Positions 1 through 6,333 of a DNA stretch of 7,475 nucleotides are shown piece by piece. The position numbers were made by a program, and so were the translations under genes. How positions within the stretch are numbered: position 1 is the stretch's first letter; each line of letters opens with the position of its first letter. This stretch comes from Fusobacteriales bacterium (GTDB lineage Bacteria > Fusobacteriota > Fusobacteriia > Fusobacteriales > Leptotrichiaceae). The stretch is taken from the NCBI GenBank assembly GCA_031285605.1, contig JAITVW010000251.1, positions 1-7,475 of the forward strand, in the 5' to 3' direction. The notes below the pieces were generated by a model. The model saw nothing but the letters and a program-made list of their open reading frames with translations, was not told the DNA's origin and did no database searches.

Positions 1-105
1 AGTGAACTAATAGATTTGATACTGAAATATGATATAAGATCGTATTTGAAAAAAGAAAGCAGAAAGAAAAATGTCATAAAATTTATTTCAAATGCAGAGA
101 ACTGA
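1..105 (+). CDS. C-terminal end of an upstream protein, possibly an EIIA-like domain of a PTS-controlled regulator (5' end outside window)
   Basis: An open frame enters the window at base 1 and stops at TGA 103-105, leaving 34 residues. The tail is charged and helical, with hydrophobic residues at spacings that match the last 34 residues of the EIIA protein encoded just downstream. Without gaps, L3, I4, L6, I7, I12, L16, V25, I26, F28 and I29 of the fragment fall opposite L, M, L, L, L, L, I, Y, L and L. EIIA-like domains end PRD-type regulators of the MtlR/BglG class, and such regulators often sit directly upstream of galactitol-type PTS genes. That is an inference from a short fragment. It could equally be an unrelated helical C-terminus. 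The frame itself is well supported by codon use; the function is not. Confidence 0.5.
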   Translation, partial: SELIDLILKYDIRSYLKKESRKKNVIKFISNAEN

Positions 106-253
106 TATTTCTAATAATGAAAATGTTTTATAGGATACAGGTACCTTGAAATCACGGGATAATCATTACTCAAATATCAGTCAGGCAGAGTACCGGGGAA
201 AACATATAAAACAGTTCATAATATTTTTAACTATATAAATAAGGAGGTAGAGA

Positions 254-721
254 ATGCACAATTTATCTGATTATTTTAAAAGAGATCTTATATTTCTTGA
301 TTTTGAATCTGATAATCAAATTGATTTTTTTGGTAAGATTTACAAAATACTTAAAGAAAGGGGCGATGTAACATTTTCTTTTCTAAATTCAATAACAGAA
401 AGGGAGAAGGAATTTCCCACCGGGCTGGATCTGGGGAAATATAAAACAGCAATACCGCACACTGATCCCGAACATATTAATACAGAGGCTGTAGTTTTTG
501 TAAGAAATAAAAACAAGATAGTATTCAGGGATATGGGAATGGATATGAATGATCTGGAGACTGATTTTATATTTGTTCTGCTGGTAAAAAAGAACGGGGA
601 ACAAATAGAAGTTTTAGAAAATCTGATGAATCTTCTTTCAGAGGAAAAACTGCTGGATAAATTGAAAAATGCAGAGACAGAGGAAGATATATATAATTTA
701 TTAAGAGAAAAAACAGAATAA
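254..721 (+). CDS. gatA: PTS EIIA component, galactitol/fructose-type (PTS_EIIA_2 family)
   Basis: Cytoplasmic phosphocarrier that takes phosphate from a phospho-HPr and passes it to the EIIB encoded next door. The 155 residues are close to the roughly 150 usual for GatA, and the single PTS_EIIA_2 domain fills the protein. The family signature is clear: residues 48-59 contain TEREKEFPTGLD, followed by the active-site motif AIPHTDPEH, in which His69 is the expected phosphorylation site. The ATG start is fixed by an AAGGAGG at 241-247, six bases upstream. It is the first gene of the transport block, with gatB starting 15 bases after its stop. The assignment to the galactitol class follows from the neighbouring EIIB and EIIC. 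The sugar actually carried cannot be read from this protein, so the symbol marks family rather than proven substrate. Confidence 0.88.
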   Translation: MHNLSDYFKRDLIFLDFESDNQIDFFGKIYKILKERGDVTFSFLNSITEREKEFPTGLDLGKYKTAIPHTDPEHINTEAVVFVRNKNKIVFRDMGMDMNDLETDFIFVLLVKKNGEQIEVLENLMNLLSEEKLLDKLKNAETEEDIYNLLREKTE

Positions 722-736
722 ACGGGAGGAAATATT

Positions 737-1015
737 ATGAAAAGAATTATCGTAGCATGCGGTTCAGGAGTAGCAACATCACAAACAGTAGCTTCAAAAG
801 TAGAAAAACTTTTGAGGGAGAAAAAGATAAATGCAAAAGTAGAAGCAGTGGATATAAAATCATTGAAAACATATTTGAAGCAGAGTGATGTGTATATTTC
901 CATAGTACCGGTCAAAGAAAAGGCGGGAATACCTGTATTAAGCGGTATACCTTTTTTGACAGGAGTAGGAGTAAATGAAGAACTGGAAAAATTAATTAAA
1001 ATAATAAACAGTTAG
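737..1015 (+). CDS. gatB: PTS EIIB component, galactitol-type
   Basis: Small cytoplasmic phosphotransfer protein of 92 residues, the normal size for GatB. The N-terminus reads KRIIVACGSGVATSQTVA: a first beta strand runs into the P-loop-like CGSGxATS motif, where Cys8 is the phosphocysteine that receives phosphate from EIIA and gives it to the sugar during transport through EIIC. The rest alternates strands and helices as expected for this fold. A GGGAGG at 723-728 precedes the ATG. It lies between gatA and gatC, with a 47-base gap to gatC. Family membership is secure. Substrate is undetermined, because galactitol-class EIIBs also serve arabitol, xylitol, tagatose and other systems. Confidence 0.9.
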   Translation: MKRIIVACGSGVATSQTVASKVEKLLREKKINAKVEAVDIKSLKTYLKQSDVYISIVPVKEKAGIPVLSGIPFLTGVGVNEELEKLIKIINS

Positions 1016-1062
1016 TACGGTAACAGCAAAGCAATAAAATATCCAAGGAGGTTATTTAAATT

Positions 1063-2424
1063 ATGAAAGAGATTATCAACTATATTCTGAATGATTTGGG
1101 AGCACATGTTTTTCTGCCTGTGATAATGATAATAGTGGGTTTGACAGTCAGAATGAAATTTAAGGATGCATTTTCATCAGCATTAACACTTGGTGTGGCA
1201 TTTCTGGGTATGGGAATGGTTCTTGGATTTATGTTTAATTCCATAGGATCTGCATCTGAAAGCTTTGTAAAAAATACAGGACTGCAGTTAAATGCAATTG
1301 ATACAGGATGGTCTCCACTGGCTTCTGTCGCATGGGGATGGCCTTATGCATTTTTCCTTTTTCCGGTACAAATAGGGATAAATATAATTATGCTTGCCAC
1401 AAAACAGACAAATACTCTGAATGTGGATTTATGGAATGTATGGAATAAAATTCTTACAGCAGTATTTGTAACGGCAATTTCGGGAAGTATAACGGCCGGG
1501 CTTGCGGCCGGAGCTGCAGAAGTATATTTTGAGCTGAAAAATTCTGATCTTACACAGGCTGAAGTATATAAAATAACTAAGATACCGGGAGTGGCATGTC
1601 CGCATTCTATGGCATTGTTTAATGTAATAGTATATCCCTTTGATCTGCTTTTGAGAAAAATTCCGTTTTTTAACAGACAGCTTGATGCAGAACATCTTAA
1701 AGATAAAATAGGAATATTTGCAGAAAATCATGTGATGGGATTTATAGTAGGAATTCTTATAGGAATATTTGCGAGATATGATGTGAGTCAGATACTTACA
1801 TTAGGGGTACAGGCTGCAACAGCATTAAGAATATTTCCCATGGTGGCTAAATTATTTATGGAAGCTCTTGCACCTATTTCAGACGCAGCAAGTGAGTTTA
1901 TGAAGAAAAGATTTCCCGGAAGAGAATTTTATATCGGGCTGGATTGGCCGTTTCTTGCAGGATCGTCTGAATTATGGGTAACTACTATAATTCTGGTGCC
2001 TGTTACAATATTATTTGCCGTAATATTACCGGGAAATAATGTACTCCCGTTCGGCGGAATTATTAATATCTGTATAGCTGTTCCGCTGTTGATAGTAACA
2101 GGCGGAAATCTTCTCAGAATGATAGTAATAGGAATAGTAACTACACCTGTTTTCCTGTATGTAGGTACTTATTTTGCACCGACTATAACTGAGCTTGCAA
2201 GAAAAGTCGGTACAGTGGAAATTCCCGCCAATTCAATGATAACTTGGTCGAGCATGGAAGCTCCGGTATTCAGATTTGTCTGGTCATATGCTTTTGGAAT
2301 AATGAAAGGAAACTTTACGGGAGTTATTTTTCTGGCAATATGGCTGGCTTTATGGGTTTTTTATATAAAAGGTATGAAGAAAAGAAGGGAAGAAGAACTG
2401 AAAGCAGAAACGGCGGAGGCATAA
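1063..2424 (+). CDS. gatC: PTS EIIC component, galactitol-type permease
   Basis: Integral membrane permease of 453 residues (GatC of enteric bacteria is about 450) that moves the substrate across the cytoplasmic membrane while EIIB phosphorylates it. It is hydrophobic throughout, with about ten membrane segments. Family landmarks are NVDLWNVW at 120-127, GVACPH at 176-181 (a Pro-His pair in the region where GatC has IAIPHG), GLDWP at 292-296 and NNVLPFGG at 325-332. The C-terminus is a short basic then acidic cytoplasmic tail (KKRREEE). The start is set by AAGGAGG at 1045-1051 with a rather long 11-base spacer. Its last codons carry the GGAGG of the next gene (2415-2419), and that gene begins one base after the stop, implying translational coupling. 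Divergence from enteric GatC around the Pro-His and GLD motifs leaves the substrate open. Confidence 0.9.
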   Translation: MKEIINYILNDLGAHVFLPVIMIIVGLTVRMKFKDAFSSALTLGVAFLGMGMVLGFMFNSIGSASESFVKNTGLQLNAIDTGWSPLASVAWGWPYAFFLFPVQIGINIIMLATKQTNTLNVDLWNVWNKILTAVFVTAISGSITAGLAAGAAEVYFELKNSDLTQAEVYKITKIPGVACPHSMALFNVIVYPFDLLLRKIPFFNRQLDAEHLKDKIGIFAENHVMGFIVGILIGIFARYDVSQILTLGVQAATALRIFPMVAKLFMEALAPISDAASEFMKKRFPGREFYIGLDWPFLAGSSELWVTTIILVPVTILFAVILPGNNVLPFGGIINICIAVPLLIVTGGNLLRMIVIGIVTTPVFLYVGTYFAPTITELARKVGTVEIPANSMITWSSMEAPVFRFVWSYAFGIMKGNFTGVIFLAIWLALWVFYIKGMKKRREEELKAETAEA

Positions 2425-2425
2425 A

Positions 2426-3367
2426 ATGATATATACGTTCACTTTGAATACAGCAATAGACAGAATAATTTACTTTGAAGAGGAGCTGGAAAGAAAGAAA
2501 AATAATAAAATTTCACGTTGTTTATATGATGTAGGCGGAAAAGCAACACATGTTTCCATAATTCTGTCACAGCTGGGAATTGACAATATTGCTGCAGGAT
2601 TTATAGGAACAGAAAAAGGCGGACTGCTTAAGGAGCTTTTGAAAAAATATAATGTGAAATCAGAATTTATAGTTCAAGAGGGAAAAACGAGAGAATCCTT
2701 TATACTTGTGGATAATTCCGGAAAAGGAAGCTTTATGATTACAGAAAAAGGGTTTGCCGTAAGTGAAGAGTCATATGAAAAAATTATCGGCTATATGAAT
2801 GAAAAACTTAAAAACGGAGATACAGCAGTATTCGCAGGAAGCCCGCCTCCGGGAATAAATGAAGAAAAATACAGAAGGCTTTTGCGGACGGCTAATGAAA
2901 AGAATGCAAAGCTGTTCGTGGATTGTTCGGGAAAATTTTTGAAAACAGCGATACAGGAAACTCCTTTTTTGATAAAGCCTAATAAAGATGAATTTGAAGA
3001 ATTTATTTCAAAAAGCGGAATAAATGATGAGAATGAATATATACCTTATATGGAAAAGCTGCTCGATTCCGGGGTAAAAAATGTCTTGCTGTCTCTGGGA
3101 AAAGTCGGGAGTATGCTTGCAATGGAAAACAGGGAAATATACAGAATATATCCTCCCAAAATAAAAGAAATAAATGATACGGGAGCAGGAGATTCATTCG
3201 TAGGGGGAGTAGTAGCCGGAATTGTTGGGAACAGTGATCTGCTTGAAGCTGTAAAATCTGCTACGGCAATAAGTGCTTCCAAAGTAGCAAGCGGAATGAG
3301 TTCAGGATTTAATAATGAAGAAGTAAAAGAGTTTTTGAAAGAAATAAAAATAAAAAAACTAAAATAA
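2426..3367 (+). CDS. PfkB-family sugar-phosphate kinase (1-phosphofructokinase / tagatose-6-phosphate kinase-like)
   Basis: Predicted cytoplasmic ATP-dependent kinase of 313 residues, the usual length of the LacC/FruK branch. It probably converts the PTS-made sugar monophosphate to a bisphosphate for the aldolase encoded next. Visible landmarks are LNTAID at 7-12 (LNPAxD in relatives), a glycine motif GGKATHVS at 37-44, AGSPPPGI at 137-144, KPNKDE at 184-189, and the PfkB signature NDTGAGDSF at 250-258 with Asp256 as predicted catalytic base. The glycine motif is unusual: FruK, LacC and ribokinase have GGKGxN, while here the second part is ATH, so the conserved substrate-contacting Asn is His42. 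This may signal a different substrate. The ATG sits one base after the gatC stop and uses a GGAGG inside gatC. Substrate specificity (fructose 1-P, tagatose 1-P or 6-P, or another) is not resolved. Confidence 0.87.
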   Translation: MIYTFTLNTAIDRIIYFEEELERKKNNKISRCLYDVGGKATHVSIILSQLGIDNIAAGFIGTEKGGLLKELLKKYNVKSEFIVQEGKTRESFILVDNSGKGSFMITEKGFAVSEESYEKIIGYMNEKLKNGDTAVFAGSPPPGINEEKYRRLLRTANEKNAKLFVDCSGKFLKTAIQETPFLIKPNKDEFEEFISKSGINDENEYIPYMEKLLDSGVKNVLLSLGKVGSMLAMENREIYRIYPPKIKEINDTGAGDSFVGGVVAGIVGNSDLLEAVKSATAISASKVASGMSSGFNNEEVKEFLKEIKIKKLK

Positions 3368-3382
3368 CTGAGGAGGATAAAA

Positions 3383-4042
3383 ATGTTATATCAAAAAGAA
3401 AGAGAAGAAATGTGCGAAGTGGTAAAGGTAATGTTTGACAGGGATTTGACAAATGCAGCAGGCGGGAACCTAAGCGAGAGAATGAATAAAGAGCATTTTA
3501 TAATGACTCCGACTTTAATGGCTCAGCAGCAGCTTTGTAAACCGGAGCCTGAAGATATTCTGGTAGTGGATAAGGATCTTAATGTAATAGAAGGGAGAGG
3601 AAAAGTAACAAGGGAAATAAATATGCATATGGCGGTATACGAAGTTTCTGATTCGGTAAAAACAGTAATACATGCCCATCCAAGAGAAGCAATGGTTTTT
3701 GCATGTCTCGGACTGGAAATAGAGCACCTTTGTGAAAATACTGTAAAGCTGGGAAAAGTAGAAACACTTCCGTTTTCTACGGCTACTACAGAAGAGCTCG
3801 CAAAGACCGTAAAGGATTATATGACGAAAAGAAAAGATGAACTGGAAAAACACCCGATAGCGGCACTTTTGAACAAGCACGGAATTATACTTGCAGATAA
3901 GGGCGGATTAAAAGCAGCATATGATGTACTTGAAAGAATAGAGTATGAGGCTTATGTGAACATTCAGGCAAAGCTTCTGAGATTAACAGAATATATTGAT
4001 TTAAGCGATGACAGAAAATTAAATTATAATATGGAGGAATAA
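3383..4042 (+). CDS. Class II aldolase (FucA/RhaD/AraD, aldolase-II/adducin family)
   Basis: Zn-dependent aldolase-type enzyme of 219 residues, close to the 215 of L-fuculose-1-phosphate aldolase. In this operon it most likely cleaves a ketose 1-phosphate or 1,6-bisphosphate to dihydroxyacetone phosphate plus an aldehyde. Phosphate-binding AAGGNLSER spans 25-33. Glu78 in TREINMHMAVY matches the catalytic Glu73 of FucA. His97 and His99 in HAHP, and His166 in NKHGI, match the three zinc ligands. The C-terminal helix (AAYDVLERIEYEAYV) is typical. A GAGG precedes the ATG and the gap to the kinase gene is 15 bases. The family also contains epimerases (AraD) and decarboxylases, so cleavage is inferred from the kinase and PTS context. 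GatY/KbaY-type tagatose bisphosphate aldolases belong to a different family, so this is not the standard galactitol aldolase. Confidence 0.86.
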   Translation: MLYQKEREEMCEVVKVMFDRDLTNAAGGNLSERMNKEHFIMTPTLMAQQQLCKPEPEDILVVDKDLNVIEGRGKVTREINMHMAVYEVSDSVKTVIHAHPREAMVFACLGLEIEHLCENTVKLGKVETLPFSTATTEELAKTVKDYMTKRKDELEKHPIAALLNKHGIILADKGGLKAAYDVLERIEYEAYVNIQAKLLRLTEYIDLSDDRKLNYNMEE

Positions 4043-4043
4043 A

Positions 4044-4226
4044 GTGACAAAATTTGAACAGAGAGTATTGATTATTTTAAGTTTTCTGCTTTTGGTCGCA
4101 GGTTATGTTTCAGGAAATATTATAATTAGTTTATTTGCCCTTTTTATAAGTTTATTATTATGGAAGAAAAACAAAAAAACGGATACATACAGAGGAGGAA
4201 AAAATGGAAATAGAACTGACAGTTAA
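4044..4226 (+). CDS. Small two-helix membrane protein, unknown function
   Basis: A 60-residue protein that I do not recognise. After a short charged N-terminus (TKFEQR), residues 8-40 are almost entirely hydrophobic, with a Gly-Asn turn at 24-25. This suggests a helical hairpin of two short membrane segments, then a basic cytoplasmic tail (WKKNKK). The start is GTG 4044, one base after the aldolase stop, with GGAGG at 4033-4037 inside the aldolase gene. Its last 23 bases overlap the HPr gene, and the AGGAGG of that gene encodes part of its tail (RGG), so the last dozen residues are probably functionally free. The tight coupling on both sides argues for a real translated gene rather than a chance frame. 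A role in tuning the permease or in passing ribosomes to the HPr gene is speculation. Confidence 0.72.
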   Translation: MTKFEQRVLIILSFLLLVAGYVSGNIIISLFALFISLLLWKKNKKTDTYRGGKNGNRTDS

Positions 4227-4464
4227 CAATACATCAGGACTGCATTCCAGACCGGCCGGAAAGCTGGTAAATATAGCGGTAAAATTCAAGTCGGAGATAA
4301 TGCTGTATAATGGAGATAAAACAGCTAATGCCAAAAGAATTTTATCACTTTTAAAATTAGGGGCAAGTAAAGGAAGCAGAATAAAAGTAGTTATTGCGGG
4401 AGAAGATGAAGAAGAAGCAATGACGGAGATAAAAAAATTGTTTTATAATAATTTCGGGGAGTAA
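4204..4464 (+). CDS. HPr-family phosphocarrier protein, operon-specific paralogue
   Basis: An 86-residue protein with the HPr fold length. The active site NTSGLHSRPAG holds His14, the residue phosphorylated by enzyme I and phosphoenolpyruvate, and the adjacent Arg16 that assists transfer. The second half, AKRILSLLKLGASKG, lines up with the NLKSIMGVMSLGIAKG region of Bacillus HPr, but the regulatory serine (Ser46 there) is replaced by Arg45, and one residue (Asp38) appears inserted in the preceding turn. It should therefore carry phosphate but not be a target of HPr kinase. ATG 4204 has AGGAGG at 4193-4198. As the last gene of the PTS operon it probably feeds the EIIA encoded at its start. A general cellular HPr (ptsH) is less likely, since that usually neighbours ptsI. 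Confidence 0.88.
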   Translation: MEIELTVNNTSGLHSRPAGKLVNIAVKFKSEIMLYNGDKTANAKRILSLLKLGASKGSRIKVVIAGEDEEEAMTEIKKLFYNNFGE

Positions 4465-4481
4465 AAAAAACAGCTTTCGGG

Positions 4482-4513
4482 AAACAGATATGTGTGTGGC
4501 ATATCTGTTTTTT
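4482..4513 (+). terminator. Strong intrinsic terminator after the PTS operon
   Basis: A perfect 11-bp inverted repeat pairs AAACAGATATG (4482-4492) with CATATCTGTTT (4500-4510) around a 7-base loop, and runs straight into a T tract that ends at 4513. It lies 17 bases after the HPr stop. An A8 run at 4463-4470 upstream gives the opposite strand a T tract, but nothing on that strand needs it. Confidence 0.9.
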
Positions 4514-4684
4514 ATCGGGTAGAGATAACTGTGCCGGAAGTGAAAAAATTTATTGAATCAGCAGAAACCTTTATAAAAAAACAAAAAATAATGAAAAACT
4601 AAGAAAAAGAGATTACAATATATAAAGATTAGAATTTTATAAAAAAATTGAAAGTTTAATAAAAAAATAAAAAACGGAGTGTGA

Positions 4685-4969
4685 GTGACTATGGAAATAA
4701 TTCATAAAAAAGAACAGAAACAGTTTGAAGCACGGGAAAGTAATGAAATACTGGGACATATGACTTATACATGGATAGGGGACGATAAATTCATTATAGA
4801 CCATACTGTGGTAGAAATTCCGGCGGAAGGAAAAGGAGTGGGAAAGAGCCTGGTAATGGCGGGTGTTGATTTTGCCAGAAAGAATAATCTGAAAATATTG
4901 CCTTTATGCCCGTTTGCAAAATTAATATTCGACAAAAATAATGATATTCACGATGTTTTAATGAAATAA
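4685..4969 (+). CDS. YidJ/YjdJ-type small GNAT-family N-acetyltransferase
   Basis: Predicted cytoplasmic acetyl-CoA-dependent transferase of 94 residues, the usual size for the short GNAT branch (pfam Acetyltransf_CG-type). Visible features are the core strand FIIDHTVVEIP (36-46), the acetyl-CoA pyrophosphate loop EGKGVGKSLV (48-57), the helix AGVDFARKNN and the conserved C-terminal strand PLCPFAK (73-79) with Cys75, followed by the tail helix. The acceptor is unknown for this family. The start is uncertain: GTG 4685 is five bases from GGAG (4676-4679), while ATG 4691 is eleven bases away and gives a protein two residues shorter starting MEIIH, as many relatives do. It stands alone, after the operon terminator and before its own, so it looks like a monocistronic unit with no visible link to the sugar genes. 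Confidence 0.87.
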   Translation: MTMEIIHKKEQKQFEARESNEILGHMTYTWIGDDKFIIDHTVVEIPAEGKGVGKSLVMAGVDFARKNNLKILPLCPFAKLIFDKNNDIHDVLMK

Positions 4970-4991
4970 AATTTTTGATAATAAGATATTT

Positions 4992-5021
4992 AAGAGAGCT
5001 GCCTGAAAAACAGTTCTTTTT
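4992..5021 (+). terminator. Intrinsic terminator after the acetyltransferase gene
   Basis: AAGAGAGCTG (4992-5001) pairs with CAGTTCTTTT (5011-5020) over ten pairs including two G-U pairs, with a 9-base loop. The 3' arm itself ends in the U run (5017-5021). It is weaker than the terminator after the HPr gene, but correctly placed 23 bases after the stop codon. Confidence 0.68.
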
Positions 5022-5083
5022 ATATGGAAACCGGCTTATGGTAATTAAACTAAAAAATGGGATTGAAGTTAATGCAGATAGAT

Positions 5084-5124
5084 ATACCGGTATTTAGTAT
5101 GAAAAACCGGACACTGTACCGGTT
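5084..5124. repeat. Palindrome and inverted/direct TACCGGT boxes upstream of prfA
   Basis: ATACCGGTAT at 5084-5093 is a perfect 10-bp palindrome. AACCGG (5105-5110) and CCGGTT (5119-5124) form an inverted repeat around an 8-base spacer. TACCGGT occurs at 5085-5091 and again at 5117-5123, 32 bases apart, about three helical turns. A further ACCGG lies at 5030-5034. No T tract follows, so a terminator is unlikely. An operator for a DNA-binding protein is possible but unproven. Confidence 0.4.
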
Positions 5125-5187
5125 AAATTATAATAAAACAGATATTTTACAGTCAGTATAATACACAGCGGCAGGCTGATTGTTTAT

Positions 5188-5216
5188 TTGTAAAAATGTC
5201 TGATTTGTGATATAAT
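5188..5216 (+). promoter_or_regulatory. Extended -10 promoter for prfA-prmC
   Basis: A perfect -10 box TATAAT lies at 5211-5216 and is preceded by the extended -10 dinucleotide TG (5208-5209) plus one base. A -35-like TTGTAA (4 of 6 matches to TTGACA) is at 5188-5193, giving an exact 17-base spacer. The predicted transcript begins near 5223, about 30 bases before the chosen prfA start. This is the best promoter in the window. Confidence 0.82.
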
Positions 5217-5253
5217 TTTTAGGTTAAAAATAATGAAAATGAAGGAGCAGGTA

Positions 5254-6333
5254 ATGTTTCAGAAATTAGATGATGTAGTAAAAAAACATGAGGAACTTAC
5301 ACAGTTATTAATGGATCCTGTGGTAACAAGCGATCCTAAGAAAATAATGGAATATAACAAAGCATTAAACAGTATAAATGATGTGGTGGAAAAGTATAAA
5401 TACTATAAGGATAAAAAAGAAGAACTGGCTTCATTAAAAGAAGATCTGAAAAATGAAAAAGACAACGAAATGAAGGAAATGATTCTGGAAGAAATAAAAA
5501 ATACAGAAGAAGAAATACCTGATATAGAAGAGGAATTGAAGATACTTTTACTGCCTCAGGATCCTAATGATGAGAAGAACGTAATTATGGAAATAAGAGC
5601 CGGAGCAGGAGGAGATGAGGCAGCATTATTTGCTTACGATATCTTTAGAATGTTTTCAAGATATGCAGAAAGAAACAAATGGAAAGTAGAAGTAATAGAC
5701 AGAAATGATATAGGAGTAGGCGGACTAAAAGAAATAGTATTCCTGATAAAGGGAAAAGGAGCATATTCCAAGCTAAAGTATGAAAGCGGCGTTCACAGAG
5801 TGCAAAGAGTTCCTGACACAGAATCTTCAGGAAGAATACATACATCAACTATCACAGTGGCTGTACTTCCTGAAATTGATGATGTAAGTCAGGTGGAAAT
5901 AAATCCCGGTGATTTGAAAGTAGATACATACAGAGCAAGCGGAGCCGGCGGTCAGCACGTAAATACCACTGATTCGGCAGTAAGAATTACACATATTCCC
6001 ACTGGTATAGTGGTAACTTCACAGGATGAAAGATCACAGCTGAAAAACAGAGAAAGAGCAATGAAAGTACTGGCTTCAAAGATTTATGAAATGGAAGTGG
6101 AAGAACAAAGAAAAACTGTAGAAAGTGAAAGAAGATTACAGGTAGGTTCAGGTGACAGATCAGAGAAAATAAGAACATATAATTTTCCGCAGGGAAGAGT
6201 AACAGATCACAGAATAAAGCTTACATTACATAAACTGGATCAGGTTCTGGACGGGGATCTGGCTGAGCTGATAGATGCATTAACAGCATACGCACAGGCG
6301 GAACTTTTGAAGGCAGTCGGTGAGAATGAATAG
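5254..6333 (+). CDS. prfA: Peptide chain release factor 1 (RF1)
   Basis: RF1 reads UAA and UAG stop codons in the ribosomal A site and triggers peptide release. The frame is open from 5233, but the start is placed at ATG 5254: AAGGAG at 5242-5247 is six bases upstream, and the 359 residues then match the usual RF1 length of about 360, opening with [15 protein letters not shown] as in relatives. Starts at 5233 or 5239 have no ribosome site. Residues up to about 100 form the acidic helical domain 1. PDT at 187-189 is the PxT codon-reading tripeptide of RF1, whereas RF2 has SPF. GGQ at 232-234 is the catalytic motif that contacts the peptidyl-transferase centre, with Gln234 the expected methylation target of the next gene's product. 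It forms a two-gene operon with prmC, overlapping by 14 or 8 bases. Confidence 0.96.
   Translation: MFQKLDDVVKKHEELTQLLMDPVVTSDPKKIMEYNKALNSINDVVEKYKYYKDKKEELASLKEDLKNEKDNEMKEMILEEIKNTEEEIPDIEEELKILLLPQDPNDEKNVIMEIRAGAGGDEAALFAYDIFRMFSRYAERNKWKVEVIDRNDIGVGGLKEIVFLIKGKGAYSKLKYESGVHRVQRVPDTESSGRIHTSTITVAVLPEIDDVSQVEINPGDLKVDTYRASGAGGQHVNTTDSAVRITHIPTGIVVTSQDERSQLKNRERAMKVLASKIYEMEVEEQRKTVESERRLQVGSGDRSEKIRTYNFPQGRVTDHRIKLTLHKLDQVLDGDLAELIDALTAYAQAELLKAVGENE

Noticed and set aside
139..146. AGGTACCT palindrome in the spacer before gatA, with a partner GTACC at 190-194
   Set aside because: An 8-bp palindrome is expected many times by chance in a window this size, and the pairing with the distant copy is only five bases.
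203..222. -10-like boxes TATAAA (205-210) and CATAAT (217-222) ahead of the PTS operon
   Set aside because: Neither has a recognisable -35 box at 16-18 bases or an extended -10 TG. A sigma-54 GG-N10-GC pattern was sought in the spacer and not found. The operon promoter is left uncalled.
340..915. 191-residue frame on the minus strand across gatA and gatB
   Set aside because: It is antisense to two genes with clear family motifs, its Ser/Phe-rich composition is typical of the reverse of A-rich coding DNA, and it has no ribosome site.
4465..4602. Open stretch of 45 codons in the HPr frame after its stop, ending in a charged peptide (KKFIESAETFIKK) that could start at GTG 4531
   Set aside because: It runs through the terminator hairpin, no ribosome site precedes the GTG, and the part from GTG is only 23 residues. 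It may be chance or a gene relic.
5038..5097. 19-codon frame beginning ATG 5038 (MVIKLKNGIEV...)
   Set aside because: There is no ribosome site and it is very short. The protein-like look is not enough to call a gene.
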